Assembly: GCA_021372585.1 (NCBI GenBank)
Contig: JAJFUD010000077.1
Location: forward strand, 1-36,992
DNA: 36,992 bases
Source of the DNA: a bacterium
GTDB taxonomy: Bacteria; Caldisericota; Caldisericia; UBA6126
Direction of reading: 5' to 3'
Positions 23,812 through 33,886 of this stretch are shown in pieces; the first letter of the stretch is position 1; each line of letters starts with the position of its first letter. The translations under genes and the position numbers were made by a program. The notes beneath the pieces were generated by a model. That model saw only the letters and a program-made list of their open reading frames with translations, had not been told where the DNA came from and made no database searches.

Positions 23812-26800
23812 GTGAGTTTAAAAGTTAAAATAAACAATTTAAACAAAATTAAGCGCGTCATCTCATCCCCAGATCTATTAGAAATCCAGAAAGATTCCTT
23901 TAAATGGTTTACTGAAAAAGGAGTCAAGGAACTGCTAGATGAATTCCGGGAAAGTGAAGATCAAGTTCAGACCAGCAAAGCTGTAGTTGATTTTGTTGAT
24001 TATGAAATTGAGAAGCCGAATTCCAATCCTGTTGAATGTAAAGAAAAAGGCAGGACTTACGCTGGAAAGCTTCGATTAAAAGTACGCATCACTTTCGTCG
24101 ATACCGGAGAAATGAAAGAGCAACTAATTATGGTAGGAGAATTTCCCTATATGACTCCGACCGGATCTTTTATTATCAATGGTGTGGAGAGGGTGGTTGT
24201 TGCCCAGCTAACTCGGTCTCCGGGAGTATACTTTGAATCGGAAAATTTAAGCCGATTTGGCAAAACGATCTATAAAGCAACAGTAATTCCTGATCGCGGT
24301 TCATGGCTTGAATTTGAAACTGATGTTGATGGAACTGTATTTGTCCATCTTGATAAAAGAAGCAAAAAAATTCTGGTATCCGTATTATTAAAAGCGTATG
24401 GACTAACAGAAGAACAAATCAGGGAAGCATTTATCAGAGATACGATTGTGACAATGGATCCAAAATCAGAAGAATTTTTACGGTCTACTGGAAAAATATT
24501 AGCGGAAACGATTTATGATTTCGAGACAGGTGAAGATCTGATTTTGAGAGGAACAACCTTAACCAATAAAGATATCGCTATGATCTCTAAAATGCCGATC
24601 AACAAAGTCAGAATCATTGATAAAGGTTTGCCGGAAAATGTAAAAACCACTTTAGAAAAAGATGATATTAAATCAACCGAAGATGCTCGAAAATTGATCT
24701 TTGTGAAATTAAGACCCGGCGAGAGATACACCGCTGAAAATGCTGACATTCAATTTAAAATGGTATTGACGGATGCGAAACGAAATGATCTTGGCGAAGT
24801 GGGCCGTTTTAAAATAAACAAAAAATTGGGTTTAAACTCAACTTCTCGTACAGTAACCTGGGAAGATATCGTTCAGATTGTACAGTATTTTACAAAGATT
24901 GAACAGCAGGAAGGTACGAAAGATAATCGGGATCATTTGGGAAATAAACGAGTCCGGTTGGTGGGTGAATTACTGAAAAACAGTATGAGGATCGGTCTTT
25001 TGCGTGTTACTAAAAACATGCATGAAAGAATCTCTATCACCCCTGAAGAAGAAATTTCAGTTCAGAGCGTTATTAATCCGAGACCGTTACTTGCCAGTAT
25101 CAATGAGTTTTTCAGTTTGGGTCAGTTGAGCCAGTTTATGGAAGAAACCAATCCATTGGCTTCCTTAACTCATAAAAGGAGGATTTCCTCGCTTGGACCT
25201 GGTGGTCTCCACAGAGAGAGAGCCGGCGCAGAAGTAAGAGATGTTCACCACTCTCACTATGGTCGTATCTGTCCAATTGAAACTCCAGAAGGTGAGAACG
25301 TTGGATTGATTAACTCCTTAACGGTATATGCCCGTATCAACCAGCAAGGATTTATTGTAACTCCTTATATTAAGGTGGTTGATTCTAAATTGACCGATGA
25401 AATTGTTGAATTAACTGCTGACGATGAGGAAGTTTATCATATTGCCCAAGCAAATACTCCCGTCGATGATGAGGGGAACATTACCAGTGATACTTGTGTT
25501 GTACTGTTTCACGGGGATGTTCTGGAAGTTCCGAAAGAAAATGTTCAGTTTATCGATGTATCCCCGCTCCAAGTCTTCTCCGCTTCCGCCAGTTTAATTC
25601 CGTTCCTGGAACACGATGATGCCAACCGCGCTTTAATGGGATGCAACATGCAACACCAGGCAGTACCATTAATTTCACCTGAAATTGCGTATGCCGGAAC
25701 CGGTATGGAGCAGCAAGTTGCTGTGGATAGCGGAGCTGCTATGATATCACCTGAGAATGGTGTCGTCGGGTATGTGGATTCCTGTAAAATGATAGTATCT
25801 TCCCCGGCTTACGGCACCGAAACCGTTAAAGTTGGCTCCTTCAATAAAAATGTAAAAAACGACTACCTGGGTGAAAATATACCCAACATCGCTCAAGTCG
25901 GTGACCTCATTACCGGTGTGATGATGAACGAGCTTTTCAAAGCCGGCGTAAAACGTGTCTGCCACACAAAACAAGAAGATTTGGAGATTATAGAATTAGC
26001 CGAATTAGTTGTCCATGATAAAAACGAAGCCTTGTTAGACAAAGAATTAGCAGAAAAAGTGCTTCTGCCAACTGGGAAAATCTTGGCGGAGGCTGGTAAA
26101 AAAATTACCGAAACATTATTAAACCGTTTTTTTACAGCGAAAATACCTGACGTTGCAGTTCTTCAACAGGACAATACGGTTGCACATGAGTCTGTTTCCA
26201 TTACCAGAATCATTCGAAAAGAAAACCTTCCCCAGGACCGTCTGTTGCTGGATACAAAACCATATTATGACGATTTACCCTATGGTCAATTGATCAATCC
26301 CTATATCATGCAGCTGATTAATTCCAAGATACTGCAATCCATTACCTTGATAAAACCAGATAAACTCAAAAACAGCGAGATTTTTATTCTGAACAAAAAA
26401 TTAATTCATCCTGTTGCTTTGGCTGACGATATTTTTTTGGATGGTCAACCTATCGCAAAAAAAGGACAAGCCGTTACCCAAGAAATGCTAGCGAAACTGC
26501 TTGAGAATGGGATTGATGAAATTACAATAGGAAAAGATAAAGAGCATCAAATAGATAAATTTAAGCGCACCAACCAAGACACAGTGATGAATAGGCGCCC
26601 TATCGTCCGAGCGGGTGATATAATAAAAAAGAACCAGGTGATCATGGACGGAGGTTCATGTGACCGTGGGCGTTTAGCGCTTGGCAGAAATCTCCTCGTT
26701 GCTTACATTCCATGGAGAGGCTATAACTACCAAGATGCTATCGTCTTATCTGAACGTATTGTAGAAAACGATGTACTGACTTCTCTTCACATTACTGAGT

Positions 26801-27939
26801 ATAAAGTGTTGGTGAGAGATACGAAGGTGGGACCTGAAGAAGTAACGCGTGACATTCCGAATGTTCCGGAAGAGCAATTGCGCAACTTGGATGAAACAGG
26901 TATTATCAGGATTGGTACGGAAGTTGGTCCGAATGATATCCTGGTAGGAAAGATTACCCCTAAAGCAGAGAGCGAATTTACGCCTGAGATGAAGCTTTGG
27001 AGAGCCATGTTTGACAAAAAGGGACAAGATGTTAAAGATTCTTCCCTACGTGTAGAACCCGGCGAACGCGGCACCGTAATTGGTGTACAAGTTTTATCCA
27101 GGGAAGACGAAGAAAATCTGCCTATCGGTGTGAATAAAACCGTGAAAGTGTATATTGGGCAAAAGCGTAAAATCCAAGTCGGCGATAAATTATCCGGAAG
27201 GCATGGAAATAAGGGTGTCATCTCAAGAATATTGCCTGTCCAGGATATGCCATTCCTTGAAGACGGTTCACCGGTGGATATTGTCTTGAATTCTCTCGGT
27301 GTCCCTTCCCGTATGAATGTTGGACAGATCATGGAATGTTTGCTTGGTTCCATCGCTGCCAGTGAAGGTTCTTATGCGTTGAATCCTCCGTTTTCCGGTG
27401 TCTCTCCCGAAGAGTTAATGCAAAAACTTGAGGAACATGATATTCACTCTTTTGGTAAACGTAAATTGTTTGACGGATATACCGGAGAGCCTTTCTATAA
27501 TGACATTACCGTAGGATATGCTTACATTATGAAGCTGAATCACATGGTGGAAGATAAAATTCATGCACGATCTACCGGACCTTATGCCTTAATTACACAG
27601 CAACCACTGGGTGGAAAAGCCCAATTTGGCGGGCAGAGATTTGGAGAGATGGAAGTTTGGGCTTTGGAAGCCTATGGAGCTGCTTATACGCTTCAGGAAA
27701 TGCTCACGGTGAAATCTGACGATACGGATGGACGATTGGTTGCCTATGAAGCAATTTGTACCCGACGATTGATTCCTTCCAGCAACAACCCTGAATCATT
27801 TCGAGTGATTATCAATGAATTAAAAGGATTAGGAATAAAACTGGAAACTGACCAGGAACAATATACCGCAATGGAAGAGAACCTGGACTTGAATCCATTC
27901 AAAGAAAACACTTCGGAGGTAGTGAATGAAGATTTATGA
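23812..27939 (+). CDS. rpoB: DNA-directed RNA polymerase subunit beta
   Basis: A 1375-residue beta subunit. The GTG at 23812 is chosen because TAGGAG lies 7 nt upstream and because the peptide after it (VSLKVKINNLNKIKRVIS) fits; an ATG at 23767 would add 15 odd residues. Core motifs: SPGVYFES, QLSQFMEETNPLASLTHKRR (rifampicin region, with Glu at E. coli position 516), RDVHHSHYGRICPIETPEGE, GRNLLVAYIPWRGYNYQDAI, KRKIQVGDKLSGRHGNKGVI and QPLGGKAQFGGQRFGEMEVW. Residues about 664-913, between VDSCKMIV and IDKFKRTNQ, hold an insertion of about 250 residues with repeated modules; B. subtilis RpoB has only a few dozen residues there. The end overlaps the EF-G-like gene by 14 nt. Confidence 0.97.
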   Translation: MSLKVKINNLNKIKRVISSPDLLEIQKDSFKWFTEKGVKELLDEFRESEDQVQTSKAVVDFVDYEIEKPNSNPVECKEKGRTYAGKLRLKVRITFVDTGEMKEQLIMVGEFPYMTPTGSFIINGVERVVVAQLTRSPGVYFESENLSRFGKTIYKATVIPDRGSWLEFETDVDGTVFVHLDKRSKKILVSVLLKAYGLTEEQIREAFIRDTIVTMDPKSEEFLRSTGKILAETIYDFETGEDLILRGTTLTNKDIAMISKMPINKVRIIDKGLPENVKTTLEKDDIKSTEDARKLIFVKLRPGERYTAENADIQFKMVLTDAKRNDLGEVGRFKINKKLGLNSTSRTVTWEDIVQIVQYFTKIEQQEGTKDNRDHLGNKRVRLVGELLKNSMRIGLLRVTKNMHERISITPEEEISVQSVINPRPLLASINEFFSLGQLSQFMEETNPLASLTHKRRISSLGPGGLHRERAGAEVRDVHHSHYGRICPIETPEGENVGLINSLTVYARINQQGFIVTPYIKVVDSKLTDEIVELTADDEEVYHIAQANTPVDDEGNITSDTCVVLFHGDVLEVPKENVQFIDVSPLQVFSASASLIPFLEHDDANRALMGCNMQHQAVPLISPEIAYAGTGMEQQVAVDSGAAMISPENGVVGYVDSCKMIVSSPAYGTETVKVGSFNKNVKNDYLGENIPNIAQVGDLITGVMMNELFKAGVKRVCHTKQEDLEIIELAELVVHDKNEALLDKELAEKVLLPTGKILAEAGKKITETLLNRFFTAKIPDVAVLQQDNTVAHESVSITRIIRKENLPQDRLLLDTKPYYDDLPYGQLINPYIMQLINSKILQSITLIKPDKLKNSEIFILNKKLIHPVALADDIFLDGQPIAKKGQAVTQEMLAKLLENGIDEITIGKDKEHQIDKFKRTNQDTVMNRRPIVRAGDIIKKNQVIMDGGSCDRGRLALGRNLLVAYIPWRGYNYQDAIVLSERIVENDVLTSLHITEYKVLVRDTKVGPEEVTRDIPNVPEEQLRNLDETGIIRIGTEVGPNDILVGKITPKAESEFTPEMKLWRAMFDKKGQDVKDSSLRVEPGERGTVIGVQVLSREDEENLPIGVNKTVKVYIGQKRKIQVGDKLSGRHGNKGVISRILPVQDMPFLEDGSPVDIVLNSLGVPSRMNVGQIMECLLGSIAASEGSYALNPPFSGVSPEELMQKLEEHDIHSFGKRKLFDGYTGEPFYNDITVGYAYIMKLNHMVEDKIHARSTGPYALITQQPLGGKAQFGGQRFGEMEVWALEAYGAAYTLQEMLTVKSDDTDGRLVAYEAICTRRLIPSSNNPESFRVIINELKGLGIKLETDQEQYTAMEENLDLNPFKENTSEVVNEDL

Positions 27940-30004
27940 TGCGAACAACATTCGCAATATTGCTTTAGTTTCTCACGGTGGATCCGGCAAGACATCTTTA
28001 TTGGAGTCCTTAGCCTATACTACTAAAAAAATTGACCGGGTTGGAAAGATTGTAGACGGTAACACACTCTCAGATTTTGAACCAGAAGAAGTCAAAAGAC
28101 AAATCAGCATCAATTTAAGTCTTATTCCTATCGAATATGAAAATACAAAGTTAAATTTTCTCGACACTCCAGGCTATTTTGATTTTGTTGGTGAGGTAAG
28201 ATCAGCTCTCCGAGTTGCAGACAGCGCTTTATTGTTAGTGGATGCTATGGCTGGGATACAAGCCGGAACTGAAAAAATGGTCAAAGCAACCGAAGAGTTC
28301 CGATTGCCGACTTCTGTCATTATCAACAAATTGGATAGGGAAAATGTAGATTTTGAAGATGTATACAATTCTATTCGCAATCAGTTTGGCAACAAATATA
28401 TTGCCGTTTTCTGGCCCTACTTTCAAAATAAAGTATTTACCGGCGTTATTGACATCTTGCAGAGAAAACTGGTTAAAGAGAATAACATTATGACAGATAT
28501 TCCTTCAGAGATGCAACCGCAGATCGATAAACTTTTCAACGAGATTGTGGAAGTAGTTGTAGAAGTGGATGACGGTTTACTTGAAAAATACCTTGGCGGC
28601 GAAACACTTACCCCTGAACAAGTGGAACAGTGTTTTAAACAAGCCCTTTTGACCAGAAAAATATTCCCCGTACTAGTTAGCTCCGGCTTTACTAACATTG
28701 GAGCAAAATCCATTTTAGATTTTGCAAAAAACTACTTACCCTCCCCGACTGATATAAAAGAGTACCCGGCACTGGATATGGCAGACAAAGAGATCAAAAT
28801 TACCGTCAGTAGCTCAAAACCGTTAAGCGCTCTGATTTTTAAAACGATGACCGATCCTTATGTGGGCAGAATATCAATGATCAGAGTATATTCCGGTATT
28901 CTTAGCTCTTCCAGCGAGATTGTCAATGTAAACCAGGAAAAAGAGGAGAAAATCGGTCAAATTTCTTCCATATCCGGTAAAAACCAGGAAAATATAGAAT
29001 CTATCCAAGCAGGTGATATTGGCGTCATCACCAAACTACTCTTTTCGAAAACTGGGGATACGCTCTGCGCTCCAGATCATAAAATTAAATTTAAGTGGAT
29101 ATCATTCCCCATTCCCAACGCCAGAATGGCATTGACGGCTAAAAATAAAACAGATGAGGATAAATTGAGTTCAGTACTCCCGAAAATTCAGGAGGACGAT
29201 CCCAGTATTAAAATTCTGAGAGATGATGATATCAAACAAACTCTGATTTATGCGATGGGGGATACTCATTTGCACGTCATCTCAGAAAAATTGAAAAGGA
29301 AATTTGGCGTTAACATTGAATTAATTCCTCCAGACATTCCCTATAAAGAGACTATTCGTAAATCCGTTAAAGTCGAAGGGAAACATAAGAAACAATCCGG
29401 TGGTCATGGACAATTTGGTCATTGTTGGCTTGAAGTAGGACCATTAGCTCGTGGGGAAGGATACCAATTTGAGAACAAAATATTTGGAGGATCTATCCCT
29501 AAACAATATATTCCAGCTGTTGAGAAAGGCGTAGTGGAAGCTATGCTGGAAGGTGTACTGGCCGGTTATAAGGTTGTAGACCTTAAAGTAACCGTGTACG
29601 ATGGTTCTTACCATCCCGTCGATTCGTCTGAAATAGCCTTTAAAATCGCTGGTTCGATAGCAATTAAAAAAGCATTGATGGAGGGTGACAGCATTCTGTT
29701 AGAACCGATTATGACTCTTAAGATCACCGCTCCGGAAGCTTATATGGGTGCTGTTATTGATGATCTTAACACTAAACGTGGACGCGTATTGGGAGTAGAA
29801 CCATTGGAAGGATGGCAAATTATCAATGCACAGGCACCCTTGAATGAACTCGGAAAATATATTACCGATATCAGTTCCATTACAGCTGCCAGAGGATTTT
29901 ATGAGATGTCTTTTTCACATTACGAAGAAGCTCCGCCAAAAGTGGTAAAAACCGTAGTTGAACAAGCAAAGCTGGAAAAAGAAACTAAGGAAAAAGAAGG
30001 ATAG
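27926..30004 (+). CDS. Elongation factor G-like GTPase (EF-G2 type)
   Basis: A 692-residue translational GTPase with the full EF-G domain order, distinct from the FusA at 34762. The P-loop is SHGGSGKTSL (16-25) instead of the [10 protein letters not shown] of EF-G; switch I reads DFEPEEVKRQISINLSLIPI; G3 is DTPGYFDF, with Tyr (Y83) in place of the usual catalytic His; and NKLDREN is G4. Domain IV retains [17 protein letters not shown] and [14 protein letters not shown]. These changes match the EF-G2 paralogue group known from Thermus and others, whose role is uncertain. The ATG at 27926 has GGAGG 6 nt upstream, inside rpoB. It lies between rpoB and rpoC, an unusual place. Confidence 0.93.
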   Translation: MKIYDANNIRNIALVSHGGSGKTSLLESLAYTTKKIDRVGKIVDGNTLSDFEPEEVKRQISINLSLIPIEYENTKLNFLDTPGYFDFVGEVRSALRVADSALLLVDAMAGIQAGTEKMVKATEEFRLPTSVIINKLDRENVDFEDVYNSIRNQFGNKYIAVFWPYFQNKVFTGVIDILQRKLVKENNIMTDIPSEMQPQIDKLFNEIVEVVVEVDDGLLEKYLGGETLTPEQVEQCFKQALLTRKIFPVLVSSGFTNIGAKSILDFAKNYLPSPTDIKEYPALDMADKEIKITVSSSKPLSALIFKTMTDPYVGRISMIRVYSGILSSSSEIVNVNQEKEEKIGQISSISGKNQENIESIQAGDIGVITKLLFSKTGDTLCAPDHKIKFKWISFPIPNARMALTAKNKTDEDKLSSVLPKIQEDDPSIKILRDDDIKQTLIYAMGDTHLHVISEKLKRKFGVNIELIPPDIPYKETIRKSVKVEGKHKKQSGGHGQFGHCWLEVGPLARGEGYQFENKIFGGSIPKQYIPAVEKGVVEAMLEGVLAGYKVVDLKVTVYDGSYHPVDSSEIAFKIAGSIAIKKALMEGDSILLEPIMTLKITAPEAYMGAVIDDLNTKRGRVLGVEPLEGWQIINAQAPLNELGKYITDISSITAARGFYEMSFSHYEEAPPKVVKTVVEQAKLEKETKEKEG

Positions 30005-30028
30005 CGTTTTTTTCCAAGGGGGAAAAAA

Positions 30029-33000
30029 TTGAATAAAAACGAAATGTTTAATTTGGATGATTACGAAGCCATATCTATCCATTTAGCTTCTTCACAGGAG
30101 ATAAAAGGATGGAGTCATGGTGAGGTAAAAAAAGCAGAGACGATTAGTTATAGGAACTATAAACCTGAACCCGAGGGTCTTTTCTGTGAGAAGATTTTCG
30201 GTCCAACTAAGAATTTTGAATGTCGCTGCGGAAAATATAAAGGGCAGCGTTATGAAGGTGTTATTTGCGATCGGTGCGGTGTTGAGATTACCACTTCCAA
30301 AGTCAGAAGAGAACGGATGGGACATATTGATTTAGCTGCTCCGATCGTGCATATTTGGTACTTGAAAACGGTACCTTTTATTTCGCTTCTTCTGGATGTT
30401 ACCTCTAAAACACTTCAGGAGATTGTCTATTTTGTAAAATATGTAGTGATCAGCCCAGGTGATACCGAAAAGAAAATCGGTGAAACATTAAGGGATGATG
30501 AATATAGGGAATTAAAAGACCAGGGATTTAATTTTGTCGCCAAAAAAGGGGCGGAAGCCATCCGGGAATTAATTCTGAACCTTGATTTACAGAAGTTATA
30601 TGATGAATTAAAACAAAACTTATCCACTTCCTCCTTTCAAAAAAAGAGCAAACTTTCAAAAAGATTAAGCGTAGTACAAGCGTTTTTAACCAATGAGAGA
30701 AGCCCTGCAGATATGATTATGAATACTATCCCGGTCATTCCACCCGATTTGCGGCCTTTGCTTCAATTAGAAGGCGGCAGGTTCGCTACTTCTGATTTAA
30801 ACACTCTGTATCAGCGTGTCATCAACCGAAATAATCGACTTCGTAAATTGATCGAGGTGAATGCACCGGAAATCATGGTCCAAAATGAAAAGCGTATGCT
30901 CCAGGAAGCAGTGGATGCATTATTTGACAATAGCAAACGCACAAGACCTATCCTGGGAACCGGAAACAGGGCATTACGCTCTTTAAGTGATATTTTAAAA
31001 GGAAAAGAAGGGCGTTTCAGGCAGAACCTTCTCGGAAAACGTGTGGATTATTCCGGTCGATCCGTTATTGTTGTCAACCCGGAGTTAAATATCGACCAAT
31101 GCGGTTTACCAAAAGAAATGGTTTTAGAGCTCTTCAAACCATTTGTCATGGAACGATTGGTCAGCAAAGGGATTGCGCAGAGCTTACGTTCAGCGAAATT
31201 AAAAATCGAAAAATTTGACTCTGCCATTTGGTCGGTATTAGATGAGGTAATCAAAGCCCATCCGGTATTATTGAATCGTGCTCCTACTCTACACAGGCTT
31301 GGTGTGGAAGGTTTTTATGTTACTTTATGTGAGGGGAAAGCTATTCAGATTTCTCCATTAGTCTGTCCGCCTTTTAATGCAGATTTTGACGGTGATCAGA
31401 TGGCTGTTCACGTGCCTTTATCTGTGCCTTCTATCATCGAGACCGAAACACTCATGCTCTCTTCTCGTAACATCATGTCTCCTCAAAATGGATTGCCGAT
31501 AATGGCGCCTATTCAGGATATCGTTCTTGGTGTGTATTACCTTACCCTTGATATCAATGAAGCAAAGGATGAGGAACAACTTCATTTATTCCACAGCCTG
31601 GAAGAAGCAAAAATTGCTTACCATCAAGGTAAAGTATCCGTCCATGATAAGATCAAAGTGTATTACAATAACCAAAAACCTTTCGTTACCACTGTTGGAA
31701 GGGTTATTTTCAACACTCAACTGAAAAGACTATTTGTCGAAATGAACCGAGATCCAAACGATCTGGAATATCTCAACGAGACCATTTCTTCTAAAAGCCT
31801 GAAGATATATATAAAGGATTGTTTTGACAAATTTGGAAGTGATATTACAGCCAAAATGATTGAAGAGATCAAGAAGCTTGGATTTGAATATGCGACAAAA
31901 CCTGGCATCACCATTGGGATAGATGACATGGTTCAGCCTTCTAATTTGACTGCTATGATTAATGAAGCTGACCAGATTGTAAAAATCATGAATGAGTCTT
32001 TCCATAATGGATTGTTGTCAGAAAATGAGCGTCACCAAAAAGTTGTAAAAACCTGGACAGAGACTACCAATTTGATCAGGAAAGAAGCTTTCAAGAATTT
32101 TGATAAACGAAATCCTCTTCACATGATGGCTATTTCAGGTGCTCGTGGTAATCCGGCTCAGGTCAGCCAGATGGTTGGTATTAGAGGTTTAATGCAGGAT
32201 CCTACCGGAAAAACGATTGAATATCCGATTAAAAATAATTTAAGAAGCGGACTAACTGTACTTGAGTACTTTATATCGACTCATGGCGCTCGTAAAGGAC
32301 AAGCTGATACCGCTTTAAAGACATCTGACTCTGGATATTTGACAAGAAGATTAGTAGATGTAGCTCATTCCGTTGTGATTCATGAAGAAGATTGTGAGCA
32401 TAGCACGAAACGTCGTAAAGTGATCGCTGGAAAAATAGATAAACCTTTATCTACCCAAGTAATTGGATTAATCGCTGATGAAACTTTACTCGATCCTCTG
32501 ACTGGCATTGAAGTGATTAAAAAAGGTGAGTTCATCTCCCCTGAAATCGGAGAGAAACTGGATGAATTAGGAATTGATCAGTTTAAAATCTACCGACCGG
32601 TTGAAGGAGTAGAGGTTTCAGAGATTGTGGATGAAGGAAATGTCATTGAAAAGTTAGAAGATAGGATTATCGGACGTTTTCTATCAGAAGATATCCGAGA
32701 TGAAAAAAAGAAATTGATTGCCAAAGCAAATGTGATCATTACCCCTGTAGTGGCTGAGAAAATAGTAAAAGCCGGTGTCAAGAAAGTTAAAATTCGTTCA
32801 CCCCTCTCCTGTCTTTCCGAGAATGGTGTTTGTGCCAGGTGTTACGGAAAGGACTTAGCAACCGGCAGGGATGTGCTGGTTGGCGAAGCGGTAGGCGTTA
32901 TTGCGGCGCAATCTATCGGAGAGCCGGGTACTCAGCTTACTTTGAGAACATTCCATACGGGTGGAGTATCCGGAGCCGATATTACTGGTGGTCTTCCCCG

Positions 33001-33757
33001 GGTTGAAGAAATTTTTGAAGCCAGAAAACCAAAGGGAGAGGCTGTAATTGCCGAAATCAGCGGGAAAATTCAAGTAAAGCATGAAAAAAACTTTGTGAAT
33101 TTATCCATTGATGGCGGACCGGAACACGAAGCTGAATATGAGGTTCCTTATTCCCACGCTGTACTATTTAAAGATGGCGAGCATGTCAACATAGGAGACC
33201 AGATAACACAGGGATCCTTAAATCCCCACATATTATTAAAAACACGTGGACAGCGCGATACAGAACAATATTTGATTTCAGAAATCCAAAAAGTGTATAA
33301 ATCTCAGGGTGTTGATATTAATGACAAACATACAGAAATTATTGTGAAACAGCTGTTAAAACGAGTAAAAATCAAGGAACCTGGAAACAGTGAATTCCTT
33401 CCTGGAGAGATTGTTGAAAAGAGTCAGGTAGACGAAAAAAACAGACTCTTGTTAGCGATGGATAAAGCAGTAGCTTCTTATGAACCATTACTTCTACGAT
33501 TGACCAAAGCAGCTACTATTTCGGAGAGCTTTTTGTCTGCTGCCTCATTCCAGGAAACCACGAAAATTTTAGCCGATGCAGCGATCAAAGAGAAGAAAGA
33601 CTATTTAGAAGGATTGAAAGAAGCTGTTATCGTTGGACATCCTATTCCTGCTGGTACAGGATTGCGTCAATATAAGAAGCAGTTGAATATCGATAATCAG
33701 AATTTATTTGTGGTTAGCAAAAAAGAGGATCAAGTTGATGGAATTTTTCACGATTAA
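30029..33757 (+). CDS. rpoC: DNA-directed RNA polymerase subunit beta'
   Basis: A 1242-residue beta' subunit. The N-terminal zinc finger has C65, C67, C80, C83 (FECRCGKYKGQ, VICDRCGVEI). The catalytic loop is NADFDGDQMAVH with D452, D454, D456. The second zinc cluster uses C789, C928, C935, C938 (EDCEHSTKRR, CLSENGVCARC). Bridge/trigger and C-terminal motifs are GVIAAQSIGEPGTQLTLRTF and HTGGVSGADITGGLPRVEEI. The start is TTG at 30029 with AAGGGGGA upstream, 24 nt after the EF-G-like gene. It has no large trigger-loop insertion. Segments at about 835-925 resemble the modules inserted in RpoB. Confidence 0.97.
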   Translation: MNKNEMFNLDDYEAISIHLASSQEIKGWSHGEVKKAETISYRNYKPEPEGLFCEKIFGPTKNFECRCGKYKGQRYEGVICDRCGVEITTSKVRRERMGHIDLAAPIVHIWYLKTVPFISLLLDVTSKTLQEIVYFVKYVVISPGDTEKKIGETLRDDEYRELKDQGFNFVAKKGAEAIRELILNLDLQKLYDELKQNLSTSSFQKKSKLSKRLSVVQAFLTNERSPADMIMNTIPVIPPDLRPLLQLEGGRFATSDLNTLYQRVINRNNRLRKLIEVNAPEIMVQNEKRMLQEAVDALFDNSKRTRPILGTGNRALRSLSDILKGKEGRFRQNLLGKRVDYSGRSVIVVNPELNIDQCGLPKEMVLELFKPFVMERLVSKGIAQSLRSAKLKIEKFDSAIWSVLDEVIKAHPVLLNRAPTLHRLGVEGFYVTLCEGKAIQISPLVCPPFNADFDGDQMAVHVPLSVPSIIETETLMLSSRNIMSPQNGLPIMAPIQDIVLGVYYLTLDINEAKDEEQLHLFHSLEEAKIAYHQGKVSVHDKIKVYYNNQKPFVTTVGRVIFNTQLKRLFVEMNRDPNDLEYLNETISSKSLKIYIKDCFDKFGSDITAKMIEEIKKLGFEYATKPGITIGIDDMVQPSNLTAMINEADQIVKIMNESFHNGLLSENERHQKVVKTWTETTNLIRKEAFKNFDKRNPLHMMAISGARGNPAQVSQMVGIRGLMQDPTGKTIEYPIKNNLRSGLTVLEYFISTHGARKGQADTALKTSDSGYLTRRLVDVAHSVVIHEEDCEHSTKRRKVIAGKIDKPLSTQVIGLIADETLLDPLTGIEVIKKGEFISPEIGEKLDELGIDQFKIYRPVEGVEVSEIVDEGNVIEKLEDRIIGRFLSEDIRDEKKKLIAKANVIITPVVAEKIVKAGVKKVKIRSPLSCLSENGVCARCYGKDLATGRDVLVGEAVGVIAAQSIGEPGTQLTLRTFHTGGVSGADITGGLPRVEEIFEARKPKGEAVIAEISGKIQVKHEKNFVNLSIDGGPEHEAEYEVPYSHAVLFKDGEHVNIGDQITQGSLNPHILLKTRGQRDTEQYLISEIQKVYKSQGVDINDKHTEIIVKQLLKRVKIKEPGNSEFLPGEIVEKSQVDEKNRLLLAMDKAVASYEPLLLRLTKAATISESFLSAASFQETTKILADAAIKEKKDYLEGLKEAVIVGHPIPAGTGLRQYKKQLNIDNQNLFVVSKKEDQVDGIFHD

Positions 33758-33782
33758 AAGTGAAATTAATACGCATGAAAAT

Positions 33783-33811
33783 TTGACAGGACAATAGTTA
33801 TTTAGTAAAAT
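33783..33811 (+). promoter_or_regulatory. Consensus promoter of rpsL-rpsG-fusA-tuf
   Basis: A perfect TTGACA (33783-33788) and TAAAAT (33806-33811) are spaced by 17 bp. Transcription would begin near 33818, giving a leader of about 70 nt before rpsL. The region between rpoC and rpsL (33758-33886) shows no clear terminator, so this probably adds to read-through from rpoBC. Confidence 0.85.
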
Positions 33812-33886
33812 CAAACATTGTGCCTTTTTAGAATTTTAGCGAATAATGGTAAAAATTTATTTTGAAGGGATGATATGAGGTGAGGA

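Noticed and set aside
26787-27353. 188-residue open frame on the minus strand inside rpoB
   Set aside because: It is antisense to one of the most conserved parts of rpoB, Ser/Thr-rich and without recognisable motifs: a shadow frame.
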